Origin: Kalaharituber pfeilii
Lineage: Eukaryota; Ascomycota; Pezizomycetes; Pezizales; Pezizaceae
Assembly (NCBI GenBank): GCA_015179045.1
Contig: WHUZ01000015.1
Span: 1,114,783 to 1,178,782, forward strand
Reading direction: 5' to 3'
Length of the DNA stretch: 64,000 nucleotides
The notes under the pieces are model-generated. The model was not told the origin of the DNA, ran no database searches, and was given only the letters and a program-made list of their open reading frames with translations. Positions 49,001 to 62,145 of this stretch are shown here, one piece after another. Numbering within the stretch: the first letter of the stretch is position 1; the number at the start of each line of letters is the position of its first letter. Position numbers and translations under genes: made by a program.

Positions 49001-50167
49001 CTTCAGTAGTTTCCAACGGCTGTTCGCTGGAATGGGGGAGGGGCGTGTTTGATAGTGTTATATCGACTTGTGCTGATGAAATCTGAGGCTGCGTATGCGA
49101 GGCGTTCTTTAATATGACCGTTTTTACAGCTTCTCTGTTGTCTTGCACGGTAGAAGATTGCCACTGTTCACCGAACCCAGTGATATTCTGGTTACGGGCT
49201 TTCGAGGTCCTTTTATTTTCCTTCTTTTGAAGTTTTACTAGCTGTCCACGAGGGGTACTAGCAGCGGTTTGCTGAATATTGCTGTGGTGTGTGGTAGAGG
49301 TAGTAGCAATCCTCTTTGTAACATCATCGTGCTCAGGGTCAAAGAGACGGCGCGGAGTTTTAGGGGTATCCACTGCATCTGGCAGACTACGATCAAATTC
49401 TGGGTCGATGAGCTTTTTACTACGGCCTATGGAAGCATTTGTAACAATCACATGAGGCATTAGCATGAGTTGAATGAGTAAAAAGAAATATGTTAATGGG
49501 CAGATTGTGGCCCCACCTGTGTTACCTCCACTTCGAATCCCCCCTTGGTTTCTCGGTGCGCGGGCCCTCTTGCTCGCGCCCTCTTGCTGCGGGGTATGCC
49601 GAACCTGTGAAGGCCTAATTGACGGTGCGTCCGCCATAGGTGCGTCCGTATCCTCATCATCCTTGTTCGAATCCTCTGGATTTGTTTTCTCTAGGCGGAG
49701 AGTCTCGATGCCTTTGGTGATAGCTCTCCTGCCAGACTTTGCGTGAATTTGCGCTGATTGATGGTGATCATCTGGAACTCGATCTCCTTGCGGCTGTTCG
49801 AGCTTACTGCAATTTCACCTATTAGCTTTTGCTTAACAGCGAAGAGGTGTGTGTGTCTGGGGGTGCTCCGCTCAAGAGAAACGGGAGTGGGGGTGCAAGT
49901 GTATCACGCAACGCACCTTGGCTTTGTGACTCTGCATTCTGCTTTCTTTTGACTGCGATATTCAGTAAGGGCGTCATTGGTCGCGAATTCAGGAATCTCC
50001 TCTTTGTGCATCTCATTCAAATGCCTCCACCAGGAGGTTTCTGAAGGGCAGAGATGCCTGCACAAATGGCACTGAAATTGGCCGCCTTCTCTGTGGAGCC
50101 AGTCACCTTCCCTGCGCTGCGCCGTGGTGAAGCGCGCTGTAAGATTGATGCTCGCGTTGGTGGACAT
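46085..50167 (-). CDS. EST1/SMG6-like protein with C2H2 finger and PIN domain
   Basis: Five exons (50167-49917, 49806-49517, 49426-47295, 47240-46775, 46719-46085) join in phase to 1257 residues; the introns are 110, 90, 54 and 55 nt. SMG6/EST1 proteins act in nonsense-mediated mRNA decay, where the PIN domain cuts RNA, and some bind telomerase. Near the N-terminus is a C2H2 finger (Cys33, Cys36, His49, His54). An EST1-type helical domain covers about 330-570 (ALRRLAAKYAMPARMWRHGI ... FIYLAYSIMALLYE). A long middle region follows, then a coiled segment and a PIN domain from about 1015. Likely catalytic acids are Asp1019 (VVDTNFM), Glu1050 (MTELMG) and Asp1148/1149 (VTDDRN), all present. The C-terminal end is basic. 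The first exon is tied to the rest by exact phase (2 nt + 1 nt making Ser), so the finger is probably part of this protein, but transcripts would settle it. Confidence 0.85.
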
Positions 50168-52613
50168 TTCGAATCCTTCAAGTTGTGTGGAGATGATGGA
50201 GTAGAGTTTGGTGGGCTGCTACCGCGCTAATGAGGCTGAACACCCTTGCAATACCGACAAACGCTGTACAGGACACAAACAACTTGTACTGATGCTCTGG
50301 ACAAAATGCAATGGAAGATATGAAAGCTTGATTTTAACCAGTTCAAGTTGGGAAGATGGCGAAATTGGGGTCCAGAGAACTGCAGCACTTCAGTGGAAGT
50401 TGAGAACGTTGCGCTTGATCGACTGGGACAGAAAGTAGACTTATTATACAAAAAACCCGCAAGGCTGTGGTTTTCATAATTGCAACGCCTTCAAATTTCC
50501 ATCCAGTTTCCAACATTGGAGTTCAGTAGATGGTTAAACTCAATTTCATAACAGATCGTAGCATATTAATCTTTATGCTAAGTTTTGTATAGAGCTTGCG
50601 ATACACACAGTGGTCTCCCCAAGAAGCAGTCTGTTCAGGTATGATCTCGCACCTGGAGTAGTTGCATATGCATTTTGATTGCTCGCCAAGCTATTGTTTC
50701 GTCCTCAAGTTCTTGTTAATACATGCATGTCGGTACCTCTATTTGCCACAGGCGAATCACTGGTGTCCATCACAAAGAGCTTAGTAGGTAACGGGTAGGC
50801 AGCAATTGGACAATAGAAGTAGCAAGTTCAAACTCTATGCATTCGCGCGCAAAATATCTTCACCGTCGCCTGTTTCCTGACAGCCTACTCGAGTAGCTCC
50901 GCTACAGATACAGATCCTCCAAATGGCATTAGCATCACATTCCTCCCAGTGCTGTGAAATTATCTTTTTGATGCGTCCTCTGTCCCCGGGTTAAAAAGTC
51001 TTGTGAAAAAGAATATTTTATGCATATTATATATAATACGCAAAATTTGGGAGCTGAACAACGATAGCAATACCATGGACTTTGCAATAGATCCAGCTAG
51101 TCTGGGAACAAGTGGGTCCACTGCCCATATGAGGGCTACTAGCACGGCTAGATTCTTGAAAATTTGCTGTATTCGGAAAGGAAAAAAGAAAGAGAAAGAT
51201 AAAGCGGGGGTGGGAGGAAGAGTGGAACACGGTTGCAGTCACGGCAGTCATCCATCCCCCACATTCCTAGTTCAGATATAGATTAATGGTACTTGCCCTA
51301 CTGCCTTATTAGGTATGTTGAGCGTGCATATGCATATGCATGTAGGCAGGGAAGTAACCTCACTTTCACACGAATAACATGCATCACGCTAAAGCCCAAG
51401 CTCCCTCAGCTGAATTAAACTTTGGTACATACTGTGTCGGGAATAAACTTGGCCCAGTGTGAGTTATGTCATTATGAACAAAGTTGGTTGCTCTTGACAA
51501 ACAAAATTTACGAGCCGCTTATATTGTCGGCACAACAAGGCGATCCCAAAAGCGCGCAAGAGCACGGCCTATTTTGATGTAAGCTTATCGCAACCTAGGT
51601 ACATCGTACTTCCTGCCTGGACATTATGCTTGTGAAGCTGATAAACATTACTATAGAAAGTATTCCTTGGTGCCTGCTTGTAGAATGTAAGTGCCAGCAA
51701 CAAGGCCCAGATGTAGCCGCTAAGGCCAGTTGTCAGGCTACAATACCTTGCAGGCATACCAATTTTCATTTTTGGTCCAGTGTGAGGCCAAATTACAATC
51801 AGCCGGCGTCAAACTCGAGATGAATATACTGGAGAAAATGTACGAATTCGTCTGAAAAAGTTCAGGCCCATGAGCGCTAGCGCTACCGCCGCTAGCGCCG
51901 TTGGAACCAAGCAAGCTCTGGGTACTGGGCCCCCACACCGACATATATTTCTGAGTTCTGTAGCCCTCATAGAGAAGTCAAGAATTAATGAGAGCAGCGG
52001 CACTCTCGAAGTGACCATGCGGCGGGAGTTACCGAAACAGTTTTGCGCCGAGCAGGCATCCGGATCCAGGTTAGCTTACGCTCACTTCGCAGGGCTGTAA
52101 CTTAAGTTAATACCCTGTAATGTGGTACAAGGACAATCTCCTACAAGGACACTGCTGCCTAGAATCGTTTTTTCAGAGGTTGAGCCAAGCTGAAAATTAG
52201 TCAGCAGAGAAACTATAACAGTCATCCTGATGCTGGCTTGATTGTTGAAAATTTGGAAAAAAAAAATTTATCCTGACTTTGTATCCATATTGTATGTACT
52301 ATGGCATTCGTCTCAACCGAGGGTCGAGTGCCAAGACTGTGACTCGTCAGTATCCACTTCGCTGCATGTGAACCAAGTCAACACTGACTCCACCACTTAG
52401 TGCACATGTGCCAGTAGTCTCATGCCAAGCCACTAGGAACTCTTGGACAAAAAGCTTAAAAAATACAACCACTACTGGCTACTTATGTAATGTCACTGGT
52501 CTCTTTTTGAAATGGCGAAAGGCATTCATCAACAGACTAACATCGCTACCTGACCTTGTACCCGGTGGACTGGCAATCTGGAGACTTGATCTAGTACCAC
52601 ATCCTATTATGTA

Positions 52614-52793
52614 CAGTGACCCGTCAAAAGTCTTGGGGATTAGGCAATATTGGGGTAACTGTACTATGCAATATGCAGATTGAATCTGTATTCGTTAGGC
52701 AAAAGCGAACTCATTATGCTGACCCGATCCGCAAATTGCAGGACACAGTTATCCTAATACTGCCTAATCCCCAAGACTTTTTACGTGTCACTG
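52614..52793. mobile_element. 180-bp Tc1/mariner-type MITE (copy A)
   Basis: TA flanks both ends (52612-52613 and 52794-52795). The ends start CAGTGAC and are inverted copies for about 77 bases (AAAAGTCTTGGGGATTAGGC is shared), so almost the whole element is one imperfect palindrome. It has no coding capacity. It is related to the element at 62146-62422, with an identical CTATGCAATATGCAGAT core. Confidence 0.85.
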
Positions 52794-55700
52794 TACATAA
52801 AAGTACACTTGAATGTGTCGAATTCACAAGTCGGAATCCAAAGGTAATATGTTCCGTAGTACTGCCGCGTAGCTGCAGCTGGCCTAATTCTGAACAAAGC
52901 GGCGGTCTGTTCCCTACACAAGGTGTGACGATGCTCTATTCAAGTGGGCTGCAGGAAGCTATAGAGTCAGAATTCGATACAGAAACGGCATTGGGCGTAA
53001 GGGAGCACGAGAACACTTCTATATTCAACACCTCACGAAGGAGGGCAGATTGAGTAGGGTCAGTTGACCTCACCACAAGAGTTTCCTGCATGCAAGTGAC
53101 TGTAGCTGGCAACACCGTGTTAAAAACCTTTTGGTGGAGGCTGCGCCCTTGAAATTACAACCAGACCCCGCACTCGCACCACACAAACGTCCACACTCAA
53201 ACTTTGATGGTTACCAGACAGAGGATCTCCAATTACTATTTTAGAACCTGATGTACGTTATATCACATTATAAAAGCCAACACATGTCACACATGCAAGG
53301 TAGTTGATTGACGCCCAGGAAACAACAGTGGTTGCTAATTTTGCTATTATCGAGTAAAATAGTGCCTTCCTGTGTGTTATGAGACAAGGCCAGTCTGAGC
53401 ATGGGATCACATTTTTAGATAACATGAGGATTTGTTGCATAATCCTACATAGAAGCCCAAAAGACCCTGCGCTCTGCCTTCATTGGTTGTGATCGACGGA
53501 GGCGCCGGGGAGCCTAGGCTTAAAATTTAATTTGGAAGCACAAGGAATTTGTAGGAGCCTTGAGCTCAGCCGCCCGGAGTGGGTACGATGATGATAAGGG
53601 CGGTTCATAGCGTACTCGAGTACATTTAGTCGCTCCCACTACACCCCACACTAAATGCTCCCGTTATTCTGCTGATCGAGTTACATTAGTACCCTCGATC
53701 GTCAGGCAAATGTTTCCACGAGCACTAGTGGGCTTTCATGTATCATAGCGGTAACCATTGTCGGAATGAGCCGTAGTGGAGGAAATACGATGGAGATTCA
53801 GGTTTGATGCGCTACGGTATCTAAGTACTCCCCTGAAGGCGTACATGTTAGCTATGAATCAGTTTTTACGAATATTTAAACACCAGTTGGTATCTCTAGG
53901 CCAACTCTGCTCCCGCCGTATCCATACTTGGCCAGCTCTATCGACTCCTACCGCAACACTCGTAGCAGAGCACCACCCTATATGGAACAAGGCTCCATAT
54001 AACTGGACAGTAACGTCTCATAGCGTCAGCTCAGGCTCACAATTGACAATCTCGCCATCAGGCTGCTCATGATAGCACCCACTCATTTATGCCATAAGTG
54101 GGCTGCAATGCCTCCGTTCAAAACTGGACTTGACGCGGACTGAAACCGCGCGACATGATCGATCTTTATTCCGCGCAAATACAACTAATCAAATTGCACT
54201 CAAAACGTCCATTGACGGCTGCCCAAAAAAGACGTTATTTCAGCCTTCATTCCAGCCTGCTTTTGATACAGCAGCCATTACTGAAGAGAAGATTAACATA
54301 GCAAACAATGCTGTATGATCCAAACATGAGGTTACAACCAACTGGCAAAGGTCTTTGCAGCCTTTACGCCTGCATCAGGTAGGTGGATCATTTGTGCAGT
54401 GTAGCCAATCGCATGGTGATTCACTGAATTTTCGCACTTGACACCCACAGCTTGGTTACTCAATCTCGAGGCGCTCTTCTACTTTACGTGTGGTCTTTAT
54501 TTTTATTCATGTGCATTGGGACCTAGTATAACCAGGAAATCGAAGCCGTCGTCACATCTTGAATTCCATTAACTTCATGGTCAATTGCAAGCCCTTGTGT
54601 TTTATTCAAAACATTCATGGGAATGCATGTTCTCTATTTTTCACACTCTTCAAACTAACCAATTTCTGTCTTGGTCATCAACTCAAAGTGGCGGCAATTG
54701 AGAATTTGCGAAATTATCGTTAATGGCTCTTTGTTTAAATGAACAATTGGGCAAGAAAACGACACATGACAGAATCAGAAGCGAGATCCGCTTTTCATGC
54801 CCAACCAGCGTCAAAAAGACTCGTGATCTCGACGAAGTTACGAGAAATGGGAGAGGTTTGGATTTCGTAAGTTTAATTCAAGTAAGATGATAAAAAAAGG
54901 AAAGTATAAAAAGGCGATGAACATGCATATTTCAGTTAAAAAAAAAAAAAAAAAAAAAGAGAATTGAATTTCGACCATTCGGGTCCCCATGATCAGCGAC
55001 TGGGCGCAAGATGACCCTAAGTAGGTTGGAATAAGGTTAAAGGGTAGGGCAGGGGTTCAGTGACCAATCGGTTGACTTCTCATACAAAGCAAAGCGAAAG
55101 CTTCGGTTTCTAAGCTGAGTACTTCACTCTTTCTTTTCCCGTAAAGACTCACCCCCAAAGGGCATACAGGTAGGTAAATAATACCATAAGAGAATGTGGA
55201 TTGATTAAGGCAGTGAACAATAGGTAGATGTAGTTGACAGGTGCCGCTGTAGTGGAAAGAAAGAAAGTTGTAGTTTGACAATTTCGGTCGAGTGATATGA
55301 CAAGAGCTTCCTCTATCATATGTGATCGGCGAGATGGTCTGCAGGGACTCTTGTCAGCACAAATAAGCTTTTCGGCAAAGGCGCATGTTATTTTACAGGA
55401 TTTCGCCGTGAAATATTGACCTATGAAAAAAAAAAAAAAAAAAAAAAAATCCATAGGTATATAGTTGTAAGGAAAATTCAAAAGCGGCGTGAGGTCCGGA
55501 GGAACATACTGGGAGGATAAAAAAGCTGAAAAATAGATTTTTTTATACTGAACGAAAATCTAATAAAGCAACTGAATGTTCATTAAGCAGAAATAAATAA
55601 AAGAAAGAAAAAAAGAAGTACTAGTAACTGGTCAATATCGTAATGTTGCATGACTGTTTGTCAAGTTAAAGGGCGCAAAAGTGCATCTTTATCCTGTCCA

Positions 55701-58384
55701 CTAAAGTGTGCTATAAAAACACAAGCAAGAGGAGTGTAATCGTAATCATCATTGCTGCTGTTGTTATTGCAAGATGGCGGTCATTGCCTCGTCTCGGGAC
55801 TGCATTGTTTTCCGCTATTTGTGAGATAAGCAAGCACGTTGGTAGCTGCTCTTGTACCCGTTGCTAGCTATAATATCATGGCTCCACTACCAGAAAGGGG
55901 GCAATTCTCACGACCCATCGTTATTCTTAAACCAAAAATTAGCATCCTAATTGAATGGAACTCAACTTCAAATATAGCATAATCAATGAAATCAAAGACT
56001 ATGAATCTTACGCATCCTCTAACTCCTTTGTGAAACATTGCGACGCTATATTTTGAGGATCAAGCTGCATATGATGTTGCAATATTATGAGCATTGCCAC
56101 CAGAGTTTCAAAGCTGTGGAAACCAATTTCAGTTGCGATGTCTCCAGGACATCATTCCGATGCGCAGACCTTTTCGACTGCCAATAATGGCAGTACAGAA
56201 ATATGTTCTGGAAATGAGGATATCGTCGATAAAAAAAAAGCATTAAAATTGGGAATCCATGAGAAAAAGAGCATGAAGGGTATCAAGAAAAAGCACACTG
56301 TTGAAAGTAGGGAAAGTTTTACACTGGCACGTCAGTCCCGTATCATTGAAGTGGGGAACTGTGGTTCAAATCCAAGAGGATCTAGAGTGAGCTTGCGACT
56401 TTTCGAACAATGTATGCATATGATGAACGCAGAACACTAGGACACACTGACTGAACAGTACATAAGAGTTGTTCTAAAAATAGACCAAATTCAAAGCCTC
56501 GATAGTCATTCTTGTTGGTGGGTTTAATTTCTCCATTGCAGACTTGGCCAAGGGCAGAGAATTCCTGGTCTTCCTGGCCTTCCATGGGGGACAGGACAGT
56601 GATGGGTGTAGAGGAAATAGCCAGCGGTAAGCAGAAGAACGGCCACGAAGCGACAATCCAATAAATCCCGGTACTCTCGCAAGGCTATCGAACCAACAGA
56701 AAGAACGACGGCCCAAGACGCTTGTCTGACGCAATAAATGTAACATCACTGGCTGCGAGAACAATTTGATTTGCAATATGTTGAAGGTGCGAGTTATATT
56801 GGCAGTCGTGTCAGTGCGGGCTTGGGCTTGTGAACTATCAGTCTCACACCGAATGTACGTAACCTGTAAGAATGATGGTTAAACCGTGCAATTTAGAACG
56901 CTCTCAGCCAATGGGATATCCCATTAGGGGGGTCGTACGCGTACCAGTCTGAGTTGTGCAGTTTACTCGTAGCCGGAGCATTAGAGGGGTGGGGATCTAT
57001 TAGAAGAAAACTGGGATGCCGAGCTACTATGGCTATGACAGATAGTCAAGTCAAGACTCCGAATTCAGCAAGTGGTTGGGATGGGGGAGTAGCTGAGAAT
57101 TGGTCACTGTCAGCCGCCCATAGAGCTAATGAAGTAAGTGCTAGGAGTAAATAACAAGGTATATGAGGTAATTGGCCAAGGCACGTGATAAAGATGCACC
57201 AGTAAGGTTGTCCAACCTATCTGTTGACTGTTTACTGGTAATACAGCCGCAGTTTGTGACAAGATGCCTATACTTGTCTGCTCTAGTGCGTTGGGAACTC
57301 GTATGTAGTTCCTCAAGTTTGCCGGCCTAGCTGACGTAGCTATCAGCACGGTATGCACTAGCAGGATATGGAAGGATGTGGCATACGGTCGAGTGGCTTC
57401 TGCGGTGGAGGCTTTGGTATCACTAGATTCCTATAGTAAACATGTTATTGATAATATATACTCGAGTCTTAGTAGCAATCCATGTCAAGAACATTAAGAC
57501 TATGATACTTCATGTAAATCTAGTCTCAATCCAAGCAACGCCCGGATCAACTGAGACAATGGGGAATAGAGTAGAAACGGCCTACTAGAGCAGAATTTAT
57601 ACGAGATGAGGGCCACTGCAGTCGGTGCTCTTCCATCTCCACTCGATCACCATCTGGTAAGTGTGCTGTATTCATCAATTCGGGTGGCACATCATGCTTA
57701 GGTCCGAAATCACGGTAGGCATCTCCCGAGGGGCCGAAGCTGATATCAAAGCGATGAATTGAGCTGCCAGACATTCGATATCATTCGGTTTTACTCTACA
57801 GAACATCAACGCACCCCTTCAAAAGAATCTAGGCACGAGAACGCCCCTCCGAACCATCTAGGTTAATACTATTAAATCTCAGGGGCATCAGAGCAATTGG
57901 GAATTACTACTAGATTGCGCGATTTGTCTATGTCCAAACAGGCAGTTACAATCGCTTCAGCTAGGCCCAATATCATGATGGGGTTCAGTAGTCCTATTGA
58001 TCCGGACTTGCCCGCGGAAGTTCTCCGGAGGTCAGTTGAAAAACTTACACCCTCGGCTTCGAAGCCCCCAGGAATGCCTCATACGCAGGACGATATAAGG
58101 ATATTAGTGCCGCCACCCAACGAAGCCATTTTGCCACTCGGCACAGTTTACTTTGAATGAGACCTCACAGGTGCGAAGGCGTGTCTGCGGATAGATAGGA
58201 CTCAAGGGTATAGAATGAATTAAATCTAATCGCGTTAACTCAATAATATGTAGTCTCGTAACCAGACGCTGACTAAATAATATGATAATTAAGCTTCAAC
58301 TTCGTTATCAGGCTAATGCGCCAGTTCAGAACATCTGACTAATTATGCACTAGTCAGCCGTTCTATAGCGTAGGCTAAAGTCTT

Positions 58385-58624
58385 CGGGACTATGCAGTAT
58401 AAGGAAAAGCGAGACGTGCATTCCGACTTGCATCTCTTTTTTCAGTACTGTTTGAAACTTAATAGACCACATGAATGGGCATCAGAGAATCCAAATCCTT
58501 TCTCAGATTTAATAAAGGAGTGTTTTCGGTTGAGTTGTTGTGTTTTCTCAAGTGGGGTCCTGGGATGCATGTCTTGTGACTCCAAAGCTTGGTAAAACGC
58601 TTTTCCTTATACTGCATAGTTCCG
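58385..58624. mobile_element. Inverted-repeat element of about 240 bp
   Basis: A 23-bp perfect inverted repeat lies at 58389-58411 and 58598-58620 (core TGCAGTATAAGGAAAAGCG), extended outward to 27 bp with one mismatch. About 186 bases lie between. An open frame of 67 codons inside is interrupted on neither side but is unlike any family I know. No target duplication is evident. Confidence 0.65.
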
Positions 58625-60489
58625 ACTAGAACCAGCGAAGTGGGTTAACAAAATCACTTTGCCAAGGTACTAGTTCGAGTAGGTCATAACTACTGTTGAG
58701 ACTGGCTATTTATGCACTAGTCTGCACTAGTCTGGGCTAGGCACTGTGGCGAGCTACGCTGTTGCTGAAGGGGGGAGTCACGATGTGCACAGGGGATGCT
58801 GCCTGGATTAGGTTGTTGCTGAAAGAGGGGGAGTGTATGTGTTGTGTCCTGTATATGTAAGAAGGGGCTGGACGGAGGTTCTGCACCCTCTCAACTTACA
58901 TCATCATACAAGAAAAGTTCTTTCTTAAGATTTCCGGCCTTGAGAGAAGGAATCCTCCCACAGCACAAAATTAAGCATCCCCATTTTGGATCGCAAAACC
59001 ACTGGTCTCATGGGACTAATATTGAAAATCTACATGAGAAAACCTGTTCACTTCATTATGCCGTTGTTGGAAATAGAGCAACTCTATTATGTATGGGTAT
59101 GAACGATCTAACCACTGAAAGTGACTATAATTCACTTAGTTTCTGTTCTTGAAACCATAAGTTCTAGAGTAATCTCGTATCCCAGAGCCACAAACCCGAA
59201 GATACTCTGGACCTGCAGCTTTGACGTGAATAGCATGCTGTCACGCATGAAAATTAGGTACAGGACTGCCCAGTTCTTCGCTGAACCCCAATATCTTTAA
59301 GCCGCGGACAATAGTTCCGCTGTGAATTTGCTGTGCACATTGCGGAACTTGACCTTTGATATTGCCTTTGCTTCACTGCCGACATCCAATTCTTGAGGAC
59401 GGACATTGTACCCAGCTTGTAACCGGGTAGAGAAATCTCATAACATCATATCCACAATATGTGTCTCAGGAACGGTTTCATCCCACTGGCAATTCAGTAG
59501 GCCTGCCAAGATGTCCATGGTCCGAGACTGATGGAGTTGGGGAATTACGGCATCATTTTGCAGCACCATTGCAGCACTGGGAACCCTTGCCCAAGTAGGA
59601 ATGTTACTGAAATGGGAGTTCATCACGCGCCACCTAGCAGCTGTAATGCCAGATTACGACGACACGAGTAGGCAGAGGCCAGAGGTTTGAGGCGTTAGGT
59701 ACCAACAGACTACTCTTGACACGCCCCACTACAAGTACCGCCCTGTACTTAGCTCAGCTTCGATAAAGTTTGAAAACCAACATACAATCCTCCAGAGCTA
59801 CAAGCGAAGTTAGCAAGGCTTGGACCCGGTGGCGAGCATGGCTGGCCGCAACACGCCTTGTGTCCAGATCAACCAACACAATACGCGGCAGGCATAGAAG
59901 GCCAGTGGCTCAAAATTTTTGCAGAAAGCTACATGCTGTACGTACCATGTTGGTACTTCACGGTTACGGGGACGCTATGAACTATGATAGTACATACATA
60001 TTGTCTAAGGCGCTGCCCGCGCGGGGAGAGAGGGTTTTGCGAGATTCAAGTGCACCCTTCTGTGAACTATAGTTGATGAAGTGGTTACTGCACTTTAGGC
60101 TCTCCGCGAGTTGATTGTGTCGAAGTTTGCTCATAGACTAGCAGTGAACATGAGAAATCAGTTTCAGCTTTAAAAGGTACACAACATAGGTAGTCTGGTT
60201 GGCACTACCCAGCGAAGGTCTAAATGGACTCTGTTTGGGTCGCTATATGTTTAATAGGCGAAGGAGAGAACTAGGATAAATCATCCAGCAAGAGAACCAC
60301 ACAAAAACTACCAACAAATTAGATACAGCAACTTTAATGGCGAATACAAACACACTGTTTCTTCAATCTGTTAACTATGGAGACGATCCAAAACGGAAAT
60401 ACACAAATCCAGAAGCTCCCTACGCCAAATCCAGAAGCTCCCTACGCCTAGAACCTGAAAGATTTCACGCCTAAGCAGTAGCGACAACG

Positions 60490-61620
60490 CTAGCTGTAAT
60501 TGCTGCCTGAAATCATGCCATTTGGGGCGACACCCATGGGTCCTTGAGCAAAGATATCCCTCAACAGCGTGCCGGGCCTTTCAGCGGGCAATGTCCTTTC
60601 AGCCTTATACTCCACAACATTCTCAAGATACTTGTAAAAGAGGTAAGAGTTGCCTATCTAATGGACCACGCTTGCTCTGGGTGAAACTGAGTTGAGAAAA
60701 TCGGCTTCGATAATGTGGATCATGCCCTCGTTGGGTCCGTCAGTATGTGACACCTGACGGTCAATAAATCGAGGGCTGAAATGTTGTGAATCCGGTTTCC
60801 GTATTTCAACTTGATTGTCCTGGCGGCCGCGGCCCAGGCGAGAAACTGGTGCCCAAGGCAAATGCCCATGACGGGGCAAGGAATGTGAGTCAATAAGCTT
60901 GCTGAGGTGATCAACCGTATCCTTGCAGTGAGTTGGGTCGCCGGGTCCATTGAAAATGAATACACATCGAAGTGGTGAGTAACCTCGTGGACTGGGCGGT
61001 TCTAAGGGCAACATGTCACACTAGCTCCACGGGCAACAAGGCTGCGAAGACTGTTTTCTTTGACACGACAATCGATTACAGCGATGTGGAGATCCCCTTA
61101 GATGTTACGTGAAAGAGCCTTCGTGGAAACCTTTGCAACAAAGATTGGTGTACTTAGAGTTGACAAAGGCTTTGCCCTGGCCTGCATTATATTCTTCGGC
61201 GATAGTGATACGTACGAGTGATAGCGAGGATCCTTGCTCCCTCAAATAGGTAACAATGGCTCTCGTGTCAACTCCAGTAATTGCCGGAATACCTTCTCTC
61301 ACGCACCTTTCGGCAGCGATTCAACCGCATTCCTGTGAGAGTATCTTAAAGCTATGTACATCAGCCACAATTATACCTAACACTTGGATCTTTGGCGACT
61401 CAAAATACTTCAAAAGGCCGTATTCATCATGTGAAGCACTTGGAACACCCTCATATCCAATCAAGAGCCGATTAAAAAGCAAGTTATAGCCTCTCTAGGA
61501 AGGATCGGTTCGTGATCGGGCATAACCGACCAGAGTGATAGAGAAGATTGTTCCCGAAAACATTCTTGTGAGATGTTCCGTTGAAAATAGGGCCATCCTG
61601 AGTTTCAGAGAATGTTAGTC
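60490..61620 (-). pseudogene. Decayed carbamoyl-phosphate synthase small subunit (CPA1/arg-2)
   Basis: The arginine-pathway CPS small subunit supplies ammonia from glutamine. From high to low coordinates the order of the family is kept, but in changing frames. DGPIFNGTS (about 61600) is first, then SITLVGYARS with a stop where the family has Tyr. [22 protein letters not shown] comes next in shortened, shifted form, followed by [20 protein letters not shown]. The glutaminase motif PVMGICLGHQ, with its Cys, is next, followed by TIKLKYGNR and a shifted QFHPE region. The C-terminus (YLFYKYLENVVEYK to NGMISGSNYS) ends at a stop at 60490-60492. Several frame changes and at least one stop make it non-functional. 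Its N-terminal leader is not recognisable. A working copy elsewhere in the genome is expected. Confidence 0.88.
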
Positions 61621-62145
61621 CGATGATCCCGACCAAATTCTGAAACTGAATTTTGGGGCAATGACTGTGAAAAGCTGCTCTGTCATGGCTGACAGGAGTG
61701 TCTCTATCTCTTTCGGCTTGAGGCGTCTGCCTTCCCGTGCTTCCAGTGACGGTTGAAAGGCGGCGAACCTGCGCTTAACATTCGATGAACTGTGAACGTT
61801 GCGAAAGTTTGAGGGTAGCCTTACATTGTCATGATTGTCAAAGGAAGCTGTCATAAAGTCCTTTTTGAGAAGATTAGTGACAGAATAAGCAACTAAAGAG
61901 ACCATTCTTCCAGACGTGATCTGAAGCACAAAAATCTGTCAGTCCTGCTGTTACTTCGGTCGTGCGAGGAAGGAAACAGGCACGAATGCAACTACAGCGC
62001 GGGTTGCGATTGATTGGGGAAGTTAATGTGGCTACAGTCGCTGGGACTTTGTTTGTGACAGTATTGACCAGAGATATAGCCCTAGAATTGATATTGCGGT
62101 TAACACAAGAGGGGTACTACTGCATCACTGTTAGCAACATATGTA

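Larger units (their letters stand above)
50168..60489. other. 10.3-kb gene-poor region
   Basis: The first kilobase is the upstream flank of the EST1-PIN gene. After that no family-like gene is seen. It holds a 180-bp TA-flanked element (52614-52793), a 232-bp inverted-repeat element (58385-58624), A runs of 21 (54938-54958) and 24 (55426-55449), and a TAGTCTGGTTG word (60191). Two head-to-head open frames with natural-looking composition (57547-57774 on -, 57930-58160 on +) are too short to call. Several other frames near 51.8, 56.5 and 59.5 kb are likewise unassigned. Confidence 0.5.

Noticed and set aside
53611..53622. GTACTCGAGTAC palindrome, also near 21181
   Set aside because: Only two copies with unrelated surroundings; too short to argue for a site.
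56320..56390. GGTTCAAATCC word like a tRNA T-arm
   Set aside because: No A box at the right distance and no pairing acceptor stem.
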